A stretch of 64,000 bases of DNA, taken from Naumannella cuiyingiana (GTDB taxonomy: Bacteria; Actinomycetota; Actinomycetes; Propionibacteriales; Propionibacteriaceae). The DNA lies in NCBI RefSeq assembly GCF_013408305.1, contig NZ_JACBZS010000001.1, positions 248,001 through 312,000 of the forward strand, written 5' to 3'. Positions 21,686-31,868 of this stretch are shown piece by piece (the first letter of the stretch is position 1; each line of letters starts with the position of its first letter). The position numbers were made by a program, and so were the translations under genes. The notes beneath the pieces were generated by a model. The model was given only the letters and a program-made list of their open reading frames with translations, searched no databases and was not told the origin of the DNA.

Positions 21686-23812
21686 GTGACTCCGGCAACA
21701 GCGGCGAAGGGCAAGAAGCGCAAGGATCCGGCGGGCGGGTCGACGGCCAGCACCGGCCCGGCGGGACACAAGGGTGGCCGGCGCAAGCCGCCGCGCCCCA
21801 CCGGCATCGGCCGGATTCCGGTCACCAAGGTCTCCCCCGTCGTGGAGGGCGGCGCCTATCCGGCCAATGCCGTCGTCGGCGAGGAGCTGCCGATCCGGGC
21901 CAAGGTCTTCCGGGAGGGGCACGACGCGGTCAACGCCTCGGTGGTGCTGACCGATCCGAACGGCGCCGAGCGCCGCGTCGACATGGCGCGGTTCGGGCCG
22001 CTCGGGCTGGACGGCTGGGAGGCATGGGTACGCCTGGACGCCGAAGGCCCGTGGACGTTCCGGGTCGAGGGCTGGGACGACCCCTGGGGCACGTGGCACC
22101 ACGTCGCCGAGGTGAAGCTCCCCGCCGGCATCGACGTCGAACTGGTCTGTGCCGAGGGCCGGGCCCTGATCGAGGAGACCGCCGAGACCGCCCGCACGGC
22201 AGGCGACCGGGCCGCGGTCACCGCGCTCGGCGACGCCGCGCGCGCACTGGACCCGGGCCGGCCCGGACCCGACCTGTGGCAGAGCGCCGACTCCCCCGCC
22301 CTGGCCGCCGCGATGCGCGCCCACGGCCCGCGCCGGTTGGTCTCCCCGACGCCGGACTATCCGTTGTGGTGCGAGCGCCGGCGGGCGCTGTTCGGCTCCT
22401 GGTATGAGTTCTTCCCCCGCTCGGCGGGTGCGGTGCACCACGAGGACGGCAGTTGGACCTCGGGCACCTTCGACTCCTCCCACGAGCGCCTGGAGGCCGC
22501 CGCGGCGATGGGCTTCGACGTGGTCTACCTGCCGCCGATCCACCCGATCGGCCGGGCGTACCGCAAGGGACGCAACAACACCCTCACCCCGGGCCCGCAC
22601 GACCCCGGCTCGCCGTGGGCGATCGGCGCCGCCGAGGGCGGCCACGACGCGATCCACCCCGATCTCGGCGATTTCGACTCCTTCGACCGATTCGTGGCGC
22701 GCGCCCGCGAACTCGGCCTGGAGGTCGCCCTCGACCTCGCGCTGCAGGCCTCGCCCGACCATCCGTGGGTGCATGATCATCCGGAGTGGTTCACCACCCG
22801 CGCCGACGGCACGATCGCGTATGCGGAGAACCCGCCGAAGAAGTACCAGGACATCTACCCGATCAACTTCGACAACGATCCCGAGGGGATCTACAGCGAA
22901 TGCCTGCGGATCGTGAACCTGTGGATCGATCACGGGGTGACGATCTTCCGGGTGGACAATCCGCACACCAAGCCGGTGGAGTTCTGGGCCTGGCTGCTGG
23001 CCGAGGTACGCCGTGATCATCCGGAGGTGATCTTCCTCGCCGAGGCCTTCACCAAGCCCGAGATGATGCACACCCTCGGCAAGATCGGCTTCCACCAGTC
23101 CTACACCTACTTCACCTGGCGCAACGAGAAGTGGGAGCTCGAGGAGTACCTCACCGAGCTGAGCACCGAGACCGACGCGTTCTTCCGGCCGAACTTCTTC
23201 GTCAACACGCCCGACATCCTGCCCGGATATCTCGTCCACGGCGGCCCGCCCGCGTTCACCGTCCGCGCGGTGCTGGCGGCGACACTGTCGCCGACCTGGG
23301 GGGTCTACTCGGGCTTCGAGCTGTTCGAGAACGTCAACCTGCGGCCCGGCAGCGAGGAGTACCTCAACTCCGAGAAGTACGAATACCGGCCGCGGGACTA
23401 CGCCGCCGAGCCGAATCTGGGCATCTTGTTGACCCGGCTGAACGAGATCCGCCGCGCGCACCCCGCGCTGCAGCAGTTGCGCAACCTGACCTTCCACCAC
23501 GCGCCGAATGCGCAGGTGATGTGTTACTCCAAGCGCGACCCGGCGCACGTGGACGCCGACGGCGCACCGGCCGCGGGCGACTTCGACGAGGTCATCGTCG
23601 CGGTCAGCCTGGAGCCGAAGGCGACGGTCGAGTCGGAGGTCTTCCTCGACTCCGAGGCGCTCGGCCTCGAACCGGACGAGTTGATCACCGTCCGCGACGA
23701 GCTGACCGGTGAGACCTTCGAGTGGGGCGCGCGCAATTTCGTCCGCCTGACGCCGGAGCACCCGGCGCACGTGTTCAGCGTCCGACGGGGCGCGGGAAGG
23801 GGTGTGCGATGA
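21686..23812 (+). CDS. glgE: Alpha-1,4-glucan:maltose-1-phosphate maltosyltransferase GlgE
   Basis: This 708-residue GH13 enzyme extends alpha-glucan with maltose units from maltose-1-phosphate. The catalytic set is complete: nucleophile Asp424 ([10 protein letters not shown]), acid/base Glu453 ([12 protein letters not shown]) and Asp510 ([11 protein letters not shown]), with the same spacing as in the Streptomyces enzyme as I recall it. The N-terminal 40 residues are Lys/Gly/Pro-rich and probably disordered. The GTG start at 21686 has TAGCGT (21674-21679) six bases upstream and no good ribosome site, so the transcript is probably leaderless. Its stop overlaps the following maltokinase-GlgB gene (ATGA). 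Confidence 0.97.
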   Translation: MTPATAAKGKKRKDPAGGSTASTGPAGHKGGRRKPPRPTGIGRIPVTKVSPVVEGGAYPANAVVGEELPIRAKVFREGHDAVNASVVLTDPNGAERRVDMARFGPLGLDGWEAWVRLDAEGPWTFRVEGWDDPWGTWHHVAEVKLPAGIDVELVCAEGRALIEETAETARTAGDRAAVTALGDAARALDPGRPGPDLWQSADSPALAAAMRAHGPRRLVSPTPDYPLWCERRRALFGSWYEFFPRSAGAVHHEDGSWTSGTFDSSHERLEAAAAMGFDVVYLPPIHPIGRAYRKGRNNTLTPGPHDPGSPWAIGAAEGGHDAIHPDLGDFDSFDRFVARARELGLEVALDLALQASPDHPWVHDHPEWFTTRADGTIAYAENPPKKYQDIYPINFDNDPEGIYSECLRIVNLWIDHGVTIFRVDNPHTKPVEFWAWLLAEVRRDHPEVIFLAEAFTKPEMMHTLGKIGFHQSYTYFTWRNEKWELEEYLTELSTETDAFFRPNFFVNTPDILPGYLVHGGPPAFTVRAVLAATLSPTWGVYSGFELFENVNLRPGSEEYLNSEKYEYRPRDYAAEPNLGILLTRLNEIRRAHPALQQLRNLTFHHAPNAQVMCYSKRDPAHVDADGAPAAGDFDEVIVAVSLEPKATVESEVFLDSEALGLEPDELITVRDELTGETFEWGARNFVRLTPEHPAHVFSVRRGAGRGVR

Positions 23813-26800
23813 GCCCGACGCTCGTGGCGACGGAACTGGTGTGGCGACACATCCGGTCGAGCCGCTGGTTCTCCGGCCGCTCCGGCCGGTTGGTCAACAT
23901 CGTCGCGCTGCCCTGGCTGTCGGGGCGGCCGCTGTGGGTGCGCACCGAGCTCGCCGAGGTCGAGCTGGACGACGGCTCGGTGCACCAGTACCAGGTGGTG
24001 CTCGCCTATCGGCCGGCCTGGGGCGCGCCGGAGGGCGCCCTCGGGGTGATCGAACACCCGGAGCTGGGCCGGGTGGCGGTCTTCGACGCGACCGCCGACC
24101 GCGAGGCGCTCGGCGTGCTGTTGGACCGGTTGATCTCCGGTGGCGAGGTTCGCGACGGCGGGCACCTGCTGCGGTTCCGCACCTTCGGGGCGCTGCGGCC
24201 GGGGCTGGCGGTACGCCCGGTCGCCGGCGAGCAGTCCAACACCTCGCTGCTGGTCGGCGGGGACTATCTGCTGAAGATCTTCCGGCGACTGCAGCCGGGA
24301 CCGAGCGTGGACATCGAGGTGCTTCGCGCCCTGCCCGCCGGCCCCGGCAGCCCGACGGTCGATCTTCGCGGGGTCGTCGAGGCCGAGTGGCCCGGCGAGG
24401 ACGCCGACGACCAGCCGGGTCGGGCCGACCTGGCGATGATCACCGACCAGGTGCCGGCGGCGACGGACGGTGCCACCCACGACGGCTGGGAGCTGGCGGT
24501 CGCGGCGGCGCGCGAGGGTGCGGACTTCACCGGGCCGGCCGCCGAGCTGGGCACGACGCTGCGCCGGCTGCACGCCGCGCTCGCCGAGGCGTTCGGGACC
24601 TCCGAGGTCGCCGGCGACGTGTTCGCCGGGCGGCTGCGGCACGAGTTCACCCGCGCATCGCGTGAGGTCGCGCAGCTCGAGGCGTACCTCCCGCACGCGG
24701 AGCGGCTGCTGGAGCCCGTCGCCGCCCAGGACCGGGTGCCCACCCAGCGGATCCACGGCGACTTCCATCTCGGCCAGGCCCTGCGCACGGCCGACGGCTG
24801 GAAGATCATCGACTTCGAGGGCGAGCCGCTGCGCGCGATCGACGAGCGGCGGGCGCCGGACAGTGTCTGGCGCGACGCCGCCGGGGTGCTGCGCTCGCTG
24901 GACTACGCCGGCGCGACCGCCCGTCGCGCGGGTGCCGACGAGGCGGCCACGACCGCGTGGGTACGCGAGGCGCAGCGAGCCTTCATCGACGCCTACGCAC
25001 CCGAACGCGACGAAGCGGGCGAGCAGTTGCTGGCCGCCGGCGCGGCGACGAAGGCCGCCTACGAGGCCGCGTACGAGACGCGGCACCGCCCGGACTGGCT
25101 GCCGATCCCGCTCGCGGCGCTGGCCGCGCTGGCCGGGACCGGCACGACACCCGATCCGCCCGCGCCCGATGCGCCTCCACCCGATGCACCCCCATCCGAT
25201 GCACCCGCACCCGATGCACCCGCACCCGATGCACCCGCACCGGACTCCGACCCGTCGGCCGCGGAACGGCCGGTCGACCAGACCCGCTTCGGCGGCCTGG
25301 CCGGCTGGGACCTGGAGGGCTTCCACAGCGGTGGCGACACGGAGGCGTGGAAGCGCCTCGGCTCGCACGTGCTGACCGTGCCGGGCCCGGACGGTCCGGT
25401 CAGCGGTACCCGGTTCGCGGTCTGGGCGCCGCAGGCCCGCGCGGTCTCGGTCGCGGGCGATTTCAACGGCTGGGCGGGCACGCCGCTGGAGCTGATGCCC
25501 GGGACCGGGGTGTGGGCGGGCTTCGTGCCGGGCGTCGGCGTGGGTGCGTTGTACAAGTTCCAGATCCTGACCCGGGACGGCGAGTGGCTGGAGAAGGCCG
25601 ACCCGATGGCGCGCTACGCCGAGCAGCCGCCGGCCACCGCCTCCATCGTCTGGGAGTCCGGCTACGAGTGGCGAGACGAGGAGTGGCTCGCCCGGCGCGC
25701 CCGGAGCGAGCCCAGGGTCGAGCCGATCAGCATCTACGAGGTTCACCTCGGCTCGTGGCGTGGCGCCAAGGGCTATCGGGAGCTGGCCGACGAGCTGATC
25801 GAGTACGTGACCTGGCAGGGCTACACGCATGTGGAGTTCCTGCCGCTCGCCCAACACCCGTTCGCCCCGTCCTGGGGCTACCAGGTGACCGGCTATTTCG
25901 CGCCGCAGTCGACGATGGGCGACCCGGATGATCTTCGCTACCTGATCGACCGGCTGCACGCCGCGGGCATCGGCGTACTGCTGGACTGGGTGCCCGGGCA
26001 CTTCCCGAAGGATGCCTGGGCGCTCGGCCGCTTCGACGGCTCGGCGCTGTACGAGCACGCCGACCCCCGACAGGGCGAGCACACCGACTGGGGCACCTAC
26101 ATCTTCAACTTCGGTCGCAACGAGGTGAAGAGCTTCCTGGTCTCCAATGCCCTGTACTGGATCGAGGAGTTCCACATCGACGGGCTGCGGGTCGACGCCG
26201 TCGCCTCGATGCTCTATCTCGACTACTCCCGCAACGAGGGCGAGTGGGTGCCGAATCAGTACGGCGGCCGGGAGAACCTCGAGGCGATCGACTTCCTGCG
26301 CTATGTGAACACCCACCTGCACGACCGGGTGCCGGGGATCATGACGATCGCCGAGGAGTCGACCTCGTTCCCGGGGGTGACCAGGCCGGCCGCCGAGGGG
26401 GGCCTGGGCTTCACCTTCAAGTGGAACATGGGCTGGATGAACGACACGCTGTCCTATCTCGGGCGCGAGCCGATCCACCGGCAGTACCACCATCACGACA
26501 TGACCTTCTCGATGGTCTACGCCTGGAGCGAGAACTTCATCCTGCCGATCAGCCACGACGAGGTGGTGCACGGCAAGGGCTCCATGATCAACAAGGTCCC
26601 GGGCGACGACTGGCAGAAGTTCGCCACGCTCCGGGCGTACTACGCGTTCATGTGGAGCCATCCCGGCAAGCAGTTGTTGTTCATGGGCCAGGAGTTCGGG
26701 CAGCGGCCGGAGTTCGACGAGTCGGTGCCCCCCGAATGGTGGGTCAGCGACCTGTGGGGGCACAACGGTCTGCAACAGCTCGTCCGCGACCTGAACCGGA

Positions 26801-27186
26801 CCTACCGCGACAACCCCGCACTGTGGAGCATCGACAACGCACCGAGCGGCTTCGCCTGGATCGACGCCGATGACTCCGGTGGCAATGCCTTCTCCTTCCT
26901 GCGGTTCGGCGCGAACGGCGAGCAGTTGGCCGCGGTGATCAACTTCTCGCCCGAGCCGCGGGAGGACCTGCGGATCGGACTGCCCGCCGAGGGCACCTGG
27001 CGCGAGGTGCTGAACACCGATGCGGAGTTCTACGACGGGACGGGGCGCTTCGGCAACTCGGGGCAGGTGATCGCCCGGCCCGTCCCGCACGGGAACTTCC
27101 CGGCGAGCGCATCGATCGTGCTGCCGCCGCTGGCCGCGCTCTGGTTCGTTCACGATCCGCACGGCCCGGTCGATGACCTCGGTTGA
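23809..27186 (+). CDS. Maltokinase fused to 1,4-alpha-glucan branching enzyme (Mak-GlgB)
   Basis: This 1125-residue protein joins two GlgE-pathway enzymes. Residues about 1-445 are maltokinase (Mak/Pep2), which makes maltose-1-phosphate from maltose and ATP; its kinase motifs are HGDFHLGQ (Asp318) and IIDFEGEP (Asp335). Residues about 453-477 are five PDAPx repeats forming a flexible linker. Residues about 490-1125 are GlgB, with CBM48 and a GH13 barrel carrying Asp796 (LRVDAVAS), Glu849 (TIAEEST) and Asp917 ([11 protein letters not shown]). The frame is open across the junction, so this is a true fusion. No treS, the usual maltose source, is in the window. The ATG overlaps the glgE stop. Confidence 0.95.
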   Translation: MSPTLVATELVWRHIRSSRWFSGRSGRLVNIVALPWLSGRPLWVRTELAEVELDDGSVHQYQVVLAYRPAWGAPEGALGVIEHPELGRVAVFDATADREALGVLLDRLISGGEVRDGGHLLRFRTFGALRPGLAVRPVAGEQSNTSLLVGGDYLLKIFRRLQPGPSVDIEVLRALPAGPGSPTVDLRGVVEAEWPGEDADDQPGRADLAMITDQVPAATDGATHDGWELAVAAAREGADFTGPAAELGTTLRRLHAALAEAFGTSEVAGDVFAGRLRHEFTRASREVAQLEAYLPHAERLLEPVAAQDRVPTQRIHGDFHLGQALRTADGWKIIDFEGEPLRAIDERRAPDSVWRDAAGVLRSLDYAGATARRAGADEAATTAWVREAQRAFIDAYAPERDEAGEQLLAAGAATKAAYEAAYETRHRPDWLPIPLAALAALAGTGTTPDPPAPDAPPPDAPPSDAPAPDAPAPDAPAPDSDPSAAERPVDQTRFGGLAGWDLEGFHSGGDTEAWKRLGSHVLTVPGPDGPVSGTRFAVWAPQARAVSVAGDFNGWAGTPLELMPGTGVWAGFVPGVGVGALYKFQILTRDGEWLEKADPMARYAEQPPATASIVWESGYEWRDEEWLARRARSEPRVEPISIYEVHLGSWRGAKGYRELADELIEYVTWQGYTHVEFLPLAQHPFAPSWGYQVTGYFAPQSTMGDPDDLRYLIDRLHAAGIGVLLDWVPGHFPKDAWALGRFDGSALYEHADPRQGEHTDWGTYIFNFGRNEVKSFLVSNALYWIEEFHIDGLRVDAVASMLYLDYSRNEGEWVPNQYGGRENLEAIDFLRYVNTHLHDRVPGIMTIAEESTSFPGVTRPAAEGGLGFTFKWNMGWMNDTLSYLGREPIHRQYHHHDMTFSMVYAWSENFILPISHDEVVHGKGSMINKVPGDDWQKFATLRAYYAFMWSHPGKQLLFMGQEFGQRPEFDESVPPEWWVSDLWGHNGLQQLVRDLNRTYRDNPALWSIDNAPSGFAWIDADDSGGNAFSFLRFGANGEQLAAVINFSPEPREDLRIGLPAEGTWREVLNTDAEFYDGTGRFGNSGQVIARPVPHGNFPASASIVLPPLAALWFVHDPHGPVDDLG
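25165..25239 (+). repeat. Five tandem 15-base units coding the Pro/Asp/Ala linker
   Basis: Five in-frame units of the type CCCGATGCACCCGCA encode [20 protein letters not shown] and PDAPA between the maltokinase and GlgB domains. The last three are almost identical, so the number of copies may vary between strains by slippage. Confidence 0.9.
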
Positions 27187-27946
27187 CATCACCATCGGTC
27201 CCGACCGGACGGCCCGGCTGCGCTGGGACGGCGCTCCCGACCGCGCGATGATCGCGACCGCCGCCGCGCAGGCGCTGGACCAGGCCGACCGGGTGGAGGC
27301 CGAGGTCGCAGACACCGACGTGCCCGCGCGACGGGCACTGCACCAGGCCGGCTTCCGCTCCGAGGGGGTACGCCGCCGCGCCCTGCCCGGTCCGGGCGGC
27401 GCGATGCTCGATGCCCGGATCTATGCGCGGCTCGCCGACGACGAGGTGGCGGGCCCGCTCGCCTTCTCCCAGGTGATGAACACCGTCCTGCCCCGCACCC
27501 GGCTGATCGCGCATGTGCTGTTCCGGCGTACCGATCCCGCCGGCGGGCCGATGCAGTATCTGTTCTGCCAGACCGTGTTCAAGACCGACTGGGAGTTGCC
27601 GGGCGGGGTGGTCGAGCCCGGCGAGTCCCCGCGCACCGGCGCCGTTCGCGAGGTTGCCGAGGAGCTCGGGCTGGCGGTCGAGGTGGGCGAGGTGCTGGCC
27701 GTCGACTGGCTGCCGCCCTATCTCGGCTGGGACGATGCCCTGGAGTTGATCTTCGACGGCGGCGAGCTGAGCGCCGAGCAGTGTGCGGCGATGGTGCTGC
27801 AGCCGAGCGAGATCGCGGCGGTGCACTGGACCAGCGCCGAGCAGGCCTACCCGATGCTCCGGGCCGGCGCGGCCCGGCGCCTGAAGTTGATCACGGAGCG
27901 GCCCGGCGCGACGCACTACCTGGAGGATGGCGACCCGCCGGGGTGA
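27173..27946 (+). CDS. Nudix hydrolase with N-terminal acetyltransferase-like segment
   Basis: This 257-residue protein has a C-terminal Nudix domain with an intact box [10 protein letters not shown]...REVAEELG (about residues 142-166), which binds Mg2+ and cleaves nucleoside diphosphate-linked compounds. The first 90 residues look like the C-terminal part of a GNAT fold ([28 protein letters not shown]). The substrate is unknown. The gene overlaps the end of mak-glgB by 14 bases and so is translated with the glucan genes. A role in cleaning up sugar nucleotides would fit, but this is only context. Confidence 0.82.
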   Translation: MTSVDITIGPDRTARLRWDGAPDRAMIATAAAQALDQADRVEAEVADTDVPARRALHQAGFRSEGVRRRALPGPGGAMLDARIYARLADDEVAGPLAFSQVMNTVLPRTRLIAHVLFRRTDPAGGPMQYLFCQTVFKTDWELPGGVVEPGESPRTGAVREVAEELGLAVEVGEVLAVDWLPPYLGWDDALELIFDGGELSAEQCAAMVLQPSEIAAVHWTSAEQAYPMLRAGAARRLKLITERPGATHYLEDGDPPG

Positions 27947-27972
27947 ATCGCCGCTCGTGCCAGACTGTCGGC

Positions 27973-28566
27973 ATGACCGAACCCCATCGCGAGTCATCGG
28001 CAGCACGGCCGACGGAGGACGCGGTCGAGGGCCCCGCCGCGGAGCCGTCGCCCGATCCGGGGCACTTCCGGCACTGGCGTCGTTGGTTGGTCGTCGGCGC
28101 CCTGCTGGTCGCTGCCGGATTGCTGCTGTTCTTCGTCTGGACCTCGTTCCTGCCCCGTTGGTGGGCGCAGACGATCAGTCGGCAGACGGGAGGCACCTTC
28201 TCCGGTGGGGTCGGCTGGGGCCTGATCCTCGGCTTCCTGTTCACCCTGGTGCCGCTGTTGATCATGGGCGTCGCGCTGTTCCGGAACTGGAAGTACCTCG
28301 GCGTGCGCATCGCCCTGGCGGTGCTCGCGATCCTGCTCGCCGTGCCCAACCTGATCACCCTGAGCGTCTCGGTGGCACCGGGGCGGGCGAACGAGATCGC
28401 GCGTACCACGATGGACGTGAACGCGCCCTGGTTCCGCGGAGCGACCGGTATCGGCGCCGCGATCGCCGGTGCGGTCGCGATCGTGTTGTGGATCCTCGGC
28501 TACATCCGCCGCAGCCGCGGCCGCGAGGTCCGTCGCCTGCGCGCCGAACTCGACGCCGCCGACTGA
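27973..28566 (+). CDS. Four-helix membrane protein of unknown function
   Basis: This 197-residue protein has about 40 polar N-terminal residues, then four hydrophobic segments at roughly residues 39-58, 77-99, 103-125 and 158-177, and a positively charged C-terminal tail (YIRRSRGREVRRLRAE). Positive residues around the first helix suggest that both ends are cytoplasmic. I recognise no family with confidence. A CAGACT box six bases before the ATG could be a weak leaderless -10. It follows the Nudix gene by 26 bases and may be part of the same transcript. Confidence 0.75.
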   Translation: MTEPHRESSAARPTEDAVEGPAAEPSPDPGHFRHWRRWLVVGALLVAAGLLLFFVWTSFLPRWWAQTISRQTGGTFSGGVGWGLILGFLFTLVPLLIMGVALFRNWKYLGVRIALAVLAILLAVPNLITLSVSVAPGRANEIARTTMDVNAPWFRGATGIGAAIAGAVAIVLWILGYIRRSRGREVRRLRAELDAAD

Positions 28567-28626
28567 CCGGCACCGAAATCGTTCCCGCGAAACTCTGGCG
28601 CATCGCGGCGACAGCTGATTAAAGTA

Positions 28627-28654
28627 CTTCGATACCCCTCTCGGGGAGTCGAAG
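28627..28654 (+). promoter_or_regulatory. Hairpin overlapping the ribosome site of the SGNH hydrolase gene
   Basis: CTTCGA (28627-28632) pairs with TCGAAG (28649-28654), and CCCC pairs with GGGG inside it around a TCTC loop. The 3' arm contains the first part of the ribosome site GAAGGAG (28651-28657). It could mask translation, or it may simply end the upstream transcript; there is no T-tract. Confidence 0.5.
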
Positions 28655-28662
28655 GAGACGCT

Positions 28663-30855
28663 GTGCGACGACGGAGCCGCCACATGAGACAACCGATGCG
28701 CCGCCGGATCCCCGCCGTCCTGGCCGCGACCGCGCTGCTGGGTCTGACGGCCCCGGCCACGGCCCACGCGGCCGACGGGTTCGAACCGTACGTGGCGATC
28801 GCCCCCGCGGCAGGCAAGCCGAACGTGTTGCAACTCGGCGACTCCTACTCCTCCGGCGTCGGCGCGCACGAGTTCGGGCAGGTACTGAACTACGCGCAGC
28901 TTCGGTGCGGCCGCTCCGCGACCAACTGGGGTCAGCAGTTCGCCGAGCGGATCGGCGGCAGCTACGTGAATGCGGCGTGCGGCGGCGCGACCTTCGCCGA
29001 CCTGACGGGCGAGCAGGACTTCTGGGGTCCGGTGGCGCCACAGCTCGACGCCGTCAGCACCGACGCCGACCTCGTGCTGATGACGATGGGCGGTAACGAC
29101 TTCGGCTTCCCCGCGCTCATCGGCCCCTGCTTCGACGACAAGGACGCGGCGAAGTGCCGCGAGGCCCTCGCGTCCTCGCTCGACTCGGTGCGGCCGGGCG
29201 GCAAGGTCGAGAGGACCGCCGACGAGGGGATCGGGCTGATCCGCGGGAAGCTGCGTCCCGATGCCAAGCTGATCTGGCTGTCCTATCCCGACCTGACGAG
29301 CGCGGACTCCGTGCCGCTGGGCACCGGCGACGACACCTACGACTATGTCCCCGACCTGCGCCGGCTGATCGACGACTTCATCGACCTGCAGCACCGCGTC
29401 GCCGACCGGGCCAACGCGGAAGCGGGCGCCGAGGTGCACGTCGTCGACACCATCCCCGACGCGTTCGAGGGGAACTCGCTCGACCAGAGCCAGGGCCGGT
29501 ACCAGACAAACCTGCCGGCCGAGTCCGACGACTCGTGGCTGATCGGCCTCGACGACCCGTACGGCTTCGAGAGCTACCACCCCAAGCAGCGCGGCTACGA
29601 CGCGTACGCCGACGCGCTCCACGACTACTACGTCGCGAACATCGCCCCCACTCCTACTCCTACTCCTGGCCCAACCACACCCCCGCCGACGACGCCCCCG
29701 CCGACGACCGCCCCCGCCTCGGCACCGCCGACGGCGGGCGTACTCCCCCCGTACGTGGCCATCCCGGCGCAGGCGAGCAAGCCTGCCGTGGTCCAGCTCG
29801 GCGATTCCTACTCCTCCGGCGTCGGCGCCCACCCGTTCGGCCGGTTGACCTACGTACAGAACCTGCGGTGCGGCCGCTCCGAGACCACGTACGGTCAACT
29901 GTTCGCCGAACGGATCGGTGGCAGCTACGTCAACGCCGCATGCGGCGGCGCGCAGTTCCCCGACCTGACGGGCCAGCAGGACTCCGGCGGGCCGGTGGCG
30001 CCGCAGGTCGACGCGGTGACAACCGACACCGACATCGTGTTGATGACGATGGGCGGCAACGACTTCGGCTTCGGCGGCCTCGGCGTGTGCGTCGACCAGG
30101 AGGATGCGGTCGCCTGCCGCCAGAACCTGGCCCAGACCCTCGACTCGGTACGCCCCGACGGCCTGGTCGAGCGACGCGCCGACGAGGGCATCGCGCGTAT
30201 CCGCGAGAAGCTGCGGCCCGACGCCAAGCTGATCTGGCTCTCCTATCCCGACCTGACCGAGGCCGACTCCGTCACCATCGGCACCGGTGACGAACGCTAC
30301 GACTACGCACCCGACCTGCTGCAGGCGACCGACGACTTCATCGCGCTGCAGCGCCGCGTCGCGAACCGGGCGAATGCGACGCCCGGGGCCCAGGTCTACG
30401 TGGTCGACACGATCCCCGAGGTCTTCGACGGCCACTCCATCGACCAGAACCGGGGCAAGTACCAGACCCACAATCCCGCGCGGCCCGAGGACGCCTGGCT
30501 GATCGGCATCCGCGACCCCTACGGCCCCGAGGCGTACCACCCCAAGCAGATCGGCTTCGACGCATACGCCGATGCCCTGCACGCGTTCTACACCGAGCGC
30601 ATCCTCGCGCCGTCGGCGACGCCCACGCCAAGCCCGACGGGCCCCGACCACCCGGGACCGACGAGCGCCAGCCAGCCGCCCCTCGGCACGTCGTCCCCGA
30701 CCGGCGCGAGCGGCGAACCGAACAAACCTGCCGACGGCGCGGGCACCACGGCGCGCCCACCGCTGGCCGACACCGGCGGGCCCGGACCGGGCCTGCTCGT
30801 GGGCCTGCTGGGTGGGGCGACGGGAATCGGATTGCTGATCCGTCGGCGCCATTGA
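28663..30855 (+). CDS. Secreted tandem SGNH/GDSL hydrolase with sortase-type anchor
   Basis: This 730-residue cell-wall protein has a signal peptide (cleavage likely after AHA, about residue 37), two SGNH esterase domains and a C-terminal anchor. Domain 1 has Ser61 in GDSYSSG, GGNDFGF and a YHPKQ histidine motif; domain 2 repeats all three with Ser382. They are joined by a PT-rich linker. The tail LADTG (701-705), a hydrophobic stretch and RRRH form an LAXTG-type sorting signal, typical of actinobacterial class E sortases. The two domains are very similar, so the gene arose by internal duplication. Substrate is unknown; lipid or acetyl-polysaccharide esters are likely. The GTG at 28663 follows GAAGGAG. 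Confidence 0.9.
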   Translation: MRRRSRHMRQPMRRRIPAVLAATALLGLTAPATAHAADGFEPYVAIAPAAGKPNVLQLGDSYSSGVGAHEFGQVLNYAQLRCGRSATNWGQQFAERIGGSYVNAACGGATFADLTGEQDFWGPVAPQLDAVSTDADLVLMTMGGNDFGFPALIGPCFDDKDAAKCREALASSLDSVRPGGKVERTADEGIGLIRGKLRPDAKLIWLSYPDLTSADSVPLGTGDDTYDYVPDLRRLIDDFIDLQHRVADRANAEAGAEVHVVDTIPDAFEGNSLDQSQGRYQTNLPAESDDSWLIGLDDPYGFESYHPKQRGYDAYADALHDYYVANIAPTPTPTPGPTTPPPTTPPPTTAPASAPPTAGVLPPYVAIPAQASKPAVVQLGDSYSSGVGAHPFGRLTYVQNLRCGRSETTYGQLFAERIGGSYVNAACGGAQFPDLTGQQDSGGPVAPQVDAVTTDTDIVLMTMGGNDFGFGGLGVCVDQEDAVACRQNLAQTLDSVRPDGLVERRADEGIARIREKLRPDAKLIWLSYPDLTEADSVTIGTGDERYDYAPDLLQATDDFIALQRRVANRANATPGAQVYVVDTIPEVFDGHSIDQNRGKYQTHNPARPEDAWLIGIRDPYGPEAYHPKQIGFDAYADALHAFYTERILAPSATPTPSPTGPDHPGPTSASQPPLGTSSPTGASGEPNKPADGAGTTARPPLADTGGPGPGLLVGLLGGATGIGLLIRRRH

Positions 30856-30868
30856 GTGCGTCGACCGC

Positions 30869-31834
30869 CTACCGCCCGTTTGCCCACTGCTCGGCAACCA
30901 GCCGATCGCCCAGATTGGTGCGTCGGTAGATCACCTCGCGGCCGCTCCGCCGGCGCTGGACGAGCCCGGCCCCGCGCAGCACCGCGAGATGATCACCCAC
31001 CGTGCCCAGACCCAGCCCGGTCAACTGAACGAGTTGCGTCGTGCTGAGCGGCGCGGCGAGCCGCTGCAGGACCTCGGCCCGATTGGCGCCGAGCAGCCGA
31101 ACGAGCCCACCGGCGGCCGGTGCCGGGTCGGCATGGACCCCGGCAACGGGGTACGCCGCGCCGAATCGGCGTGGCGGATCCCAGACCACAAAGGCCCGCG
31201 GCGAGTCCGCCGGATACCAGACCAGTTCGTCTGCGCTGGTCAGGTCCTTGTCCGGCAGGTCGTTGTTGCTGATCCGGAGCGAACCGTCGGCCAACCAGGC
31301 CATTCGCGGATGCAGCTCGGGTAGCACCGCCGACCAGCCCCGCGCGCCGAGCACGGCGGATCTGAGCAGCACGTCGGCGCGAAGAATCCTCTCCCGACGC
31401 GACCAGTCCGGCGCGATGCCGGTCTCCCAGACCCACTCCAGGAGTGCGGCCACGTCTCGCCCCAGCCCTCGCCGCCGGCGCAACCGGGGCGTGAGTTCGC
31501 CGATCATGCCGAGTTCGGTGCGAATCATGCGGTCGGGTCGTTCGCTGACGCAACGCAGCTCGGCGGCGAACCCGTCAGCCGTGGCGGGCGGCGCGACGGT
31601 CAGGCAGTCGGCCACCCACCCGGGGCCCGCCGCGAGCCGGGAGATGTCTGCCTGCACCGGATGATCGGCCAGCTGCGCCCGTAGTGCGGGCCGGTGCCGC
31701 CGACGCCACTCGAGCTGCCATGGCTCACACCGCGCGCCGACCAGGATCAACAGCCCGGCGACCGTCTCCAGCAGCGGTGAGACGGCGAACCGGCTGCGCG
31801 CCAGTAGGTCGGCATCGACCAGCCATCGTGACAT
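30869..31834 (-). CDS. ArsR-type HTH regulator with large N-terminal domain
   Basis: This 321-residue protein has a winged helix at its C-terminus (about residues 250-310: ANRAEVLQRLAAPLSTTQLVQLTGL, then GDHLAVLRGAGLVQRRRSGREVIY), characteristic of ArsR proteins. The first 240 residues match the layout of the DUF5937-type domain common in such regulators. No cysteine metal site is evident, so it is probably not a metal sensor. It is divergent from an MFS pump gene and likely represses it and itself through the palindrome at 31833-31856, which covers its own start codon. Confidence 0.82.
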   Translation of the reverse strand: MSRWLVDADLLARSRFAVSPLLETVAGLLILVGARCEPWQLEWRRRHRPALRAQLADHPVQADISRLAAGPGWVADCLTVAPPATADGFAAELRCVSERPDRMIRTELGMIGELTPRLRRRRGLGRDVAALLEWVWETGIAPDWSRRERILRADVLLRSAVLGARGWSAVLPELHPRMAWLADGSLRISNNDLPDKDLTSADELVWYPADSPRAFVVWDPPRRFGAAYPVAGVHADPAPAAGGLVRLLGANRAEVLQRLAAPLSTTQLVQLTGLGLGTVGDHLAVLRGAGLVQRRRSGREVIYRRTNLGDRLVAEQWANGR

Positions 31835-31856
31835 GTTTCGCCTCCCAGCGAAACAT
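31833..31856. promoter_or_regulatory. Operator-like palindrome between ArsR and MFS genes
   Basis: ATGTTTCGC and GCGAAACAT are perfect nine-base arms separated by CTCCCA. One arm includes the start codon of the ArsR gene and the other lies 13 bases before the MFS GTG, so a bound dimer would block both genes. Confidence 0.7.
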
Positions 31857-31868
31857 TAGGCAGAGGGT

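Noticed and set aside
25165-25239. CRISPR-like direct repeats
   Set aside because: Units are 15 bases, in frame, with no spacers, and encode a Pro/Ala linker.
23524-27315. 1263-codon minus-strand open frame opposite glgE and mak-glgB
   Set aside because: The opposite strand has complete catalytic motifs for three enzymes. The minus frame has low-complexity Arg/Gly/Val composition and no domain.
27994-30897. 967-codon minus-strand open frame opposite the SGNH gene
   Set aside because: Its apparent repeats only mirror the duplicated SGNH domains on the plus strand.
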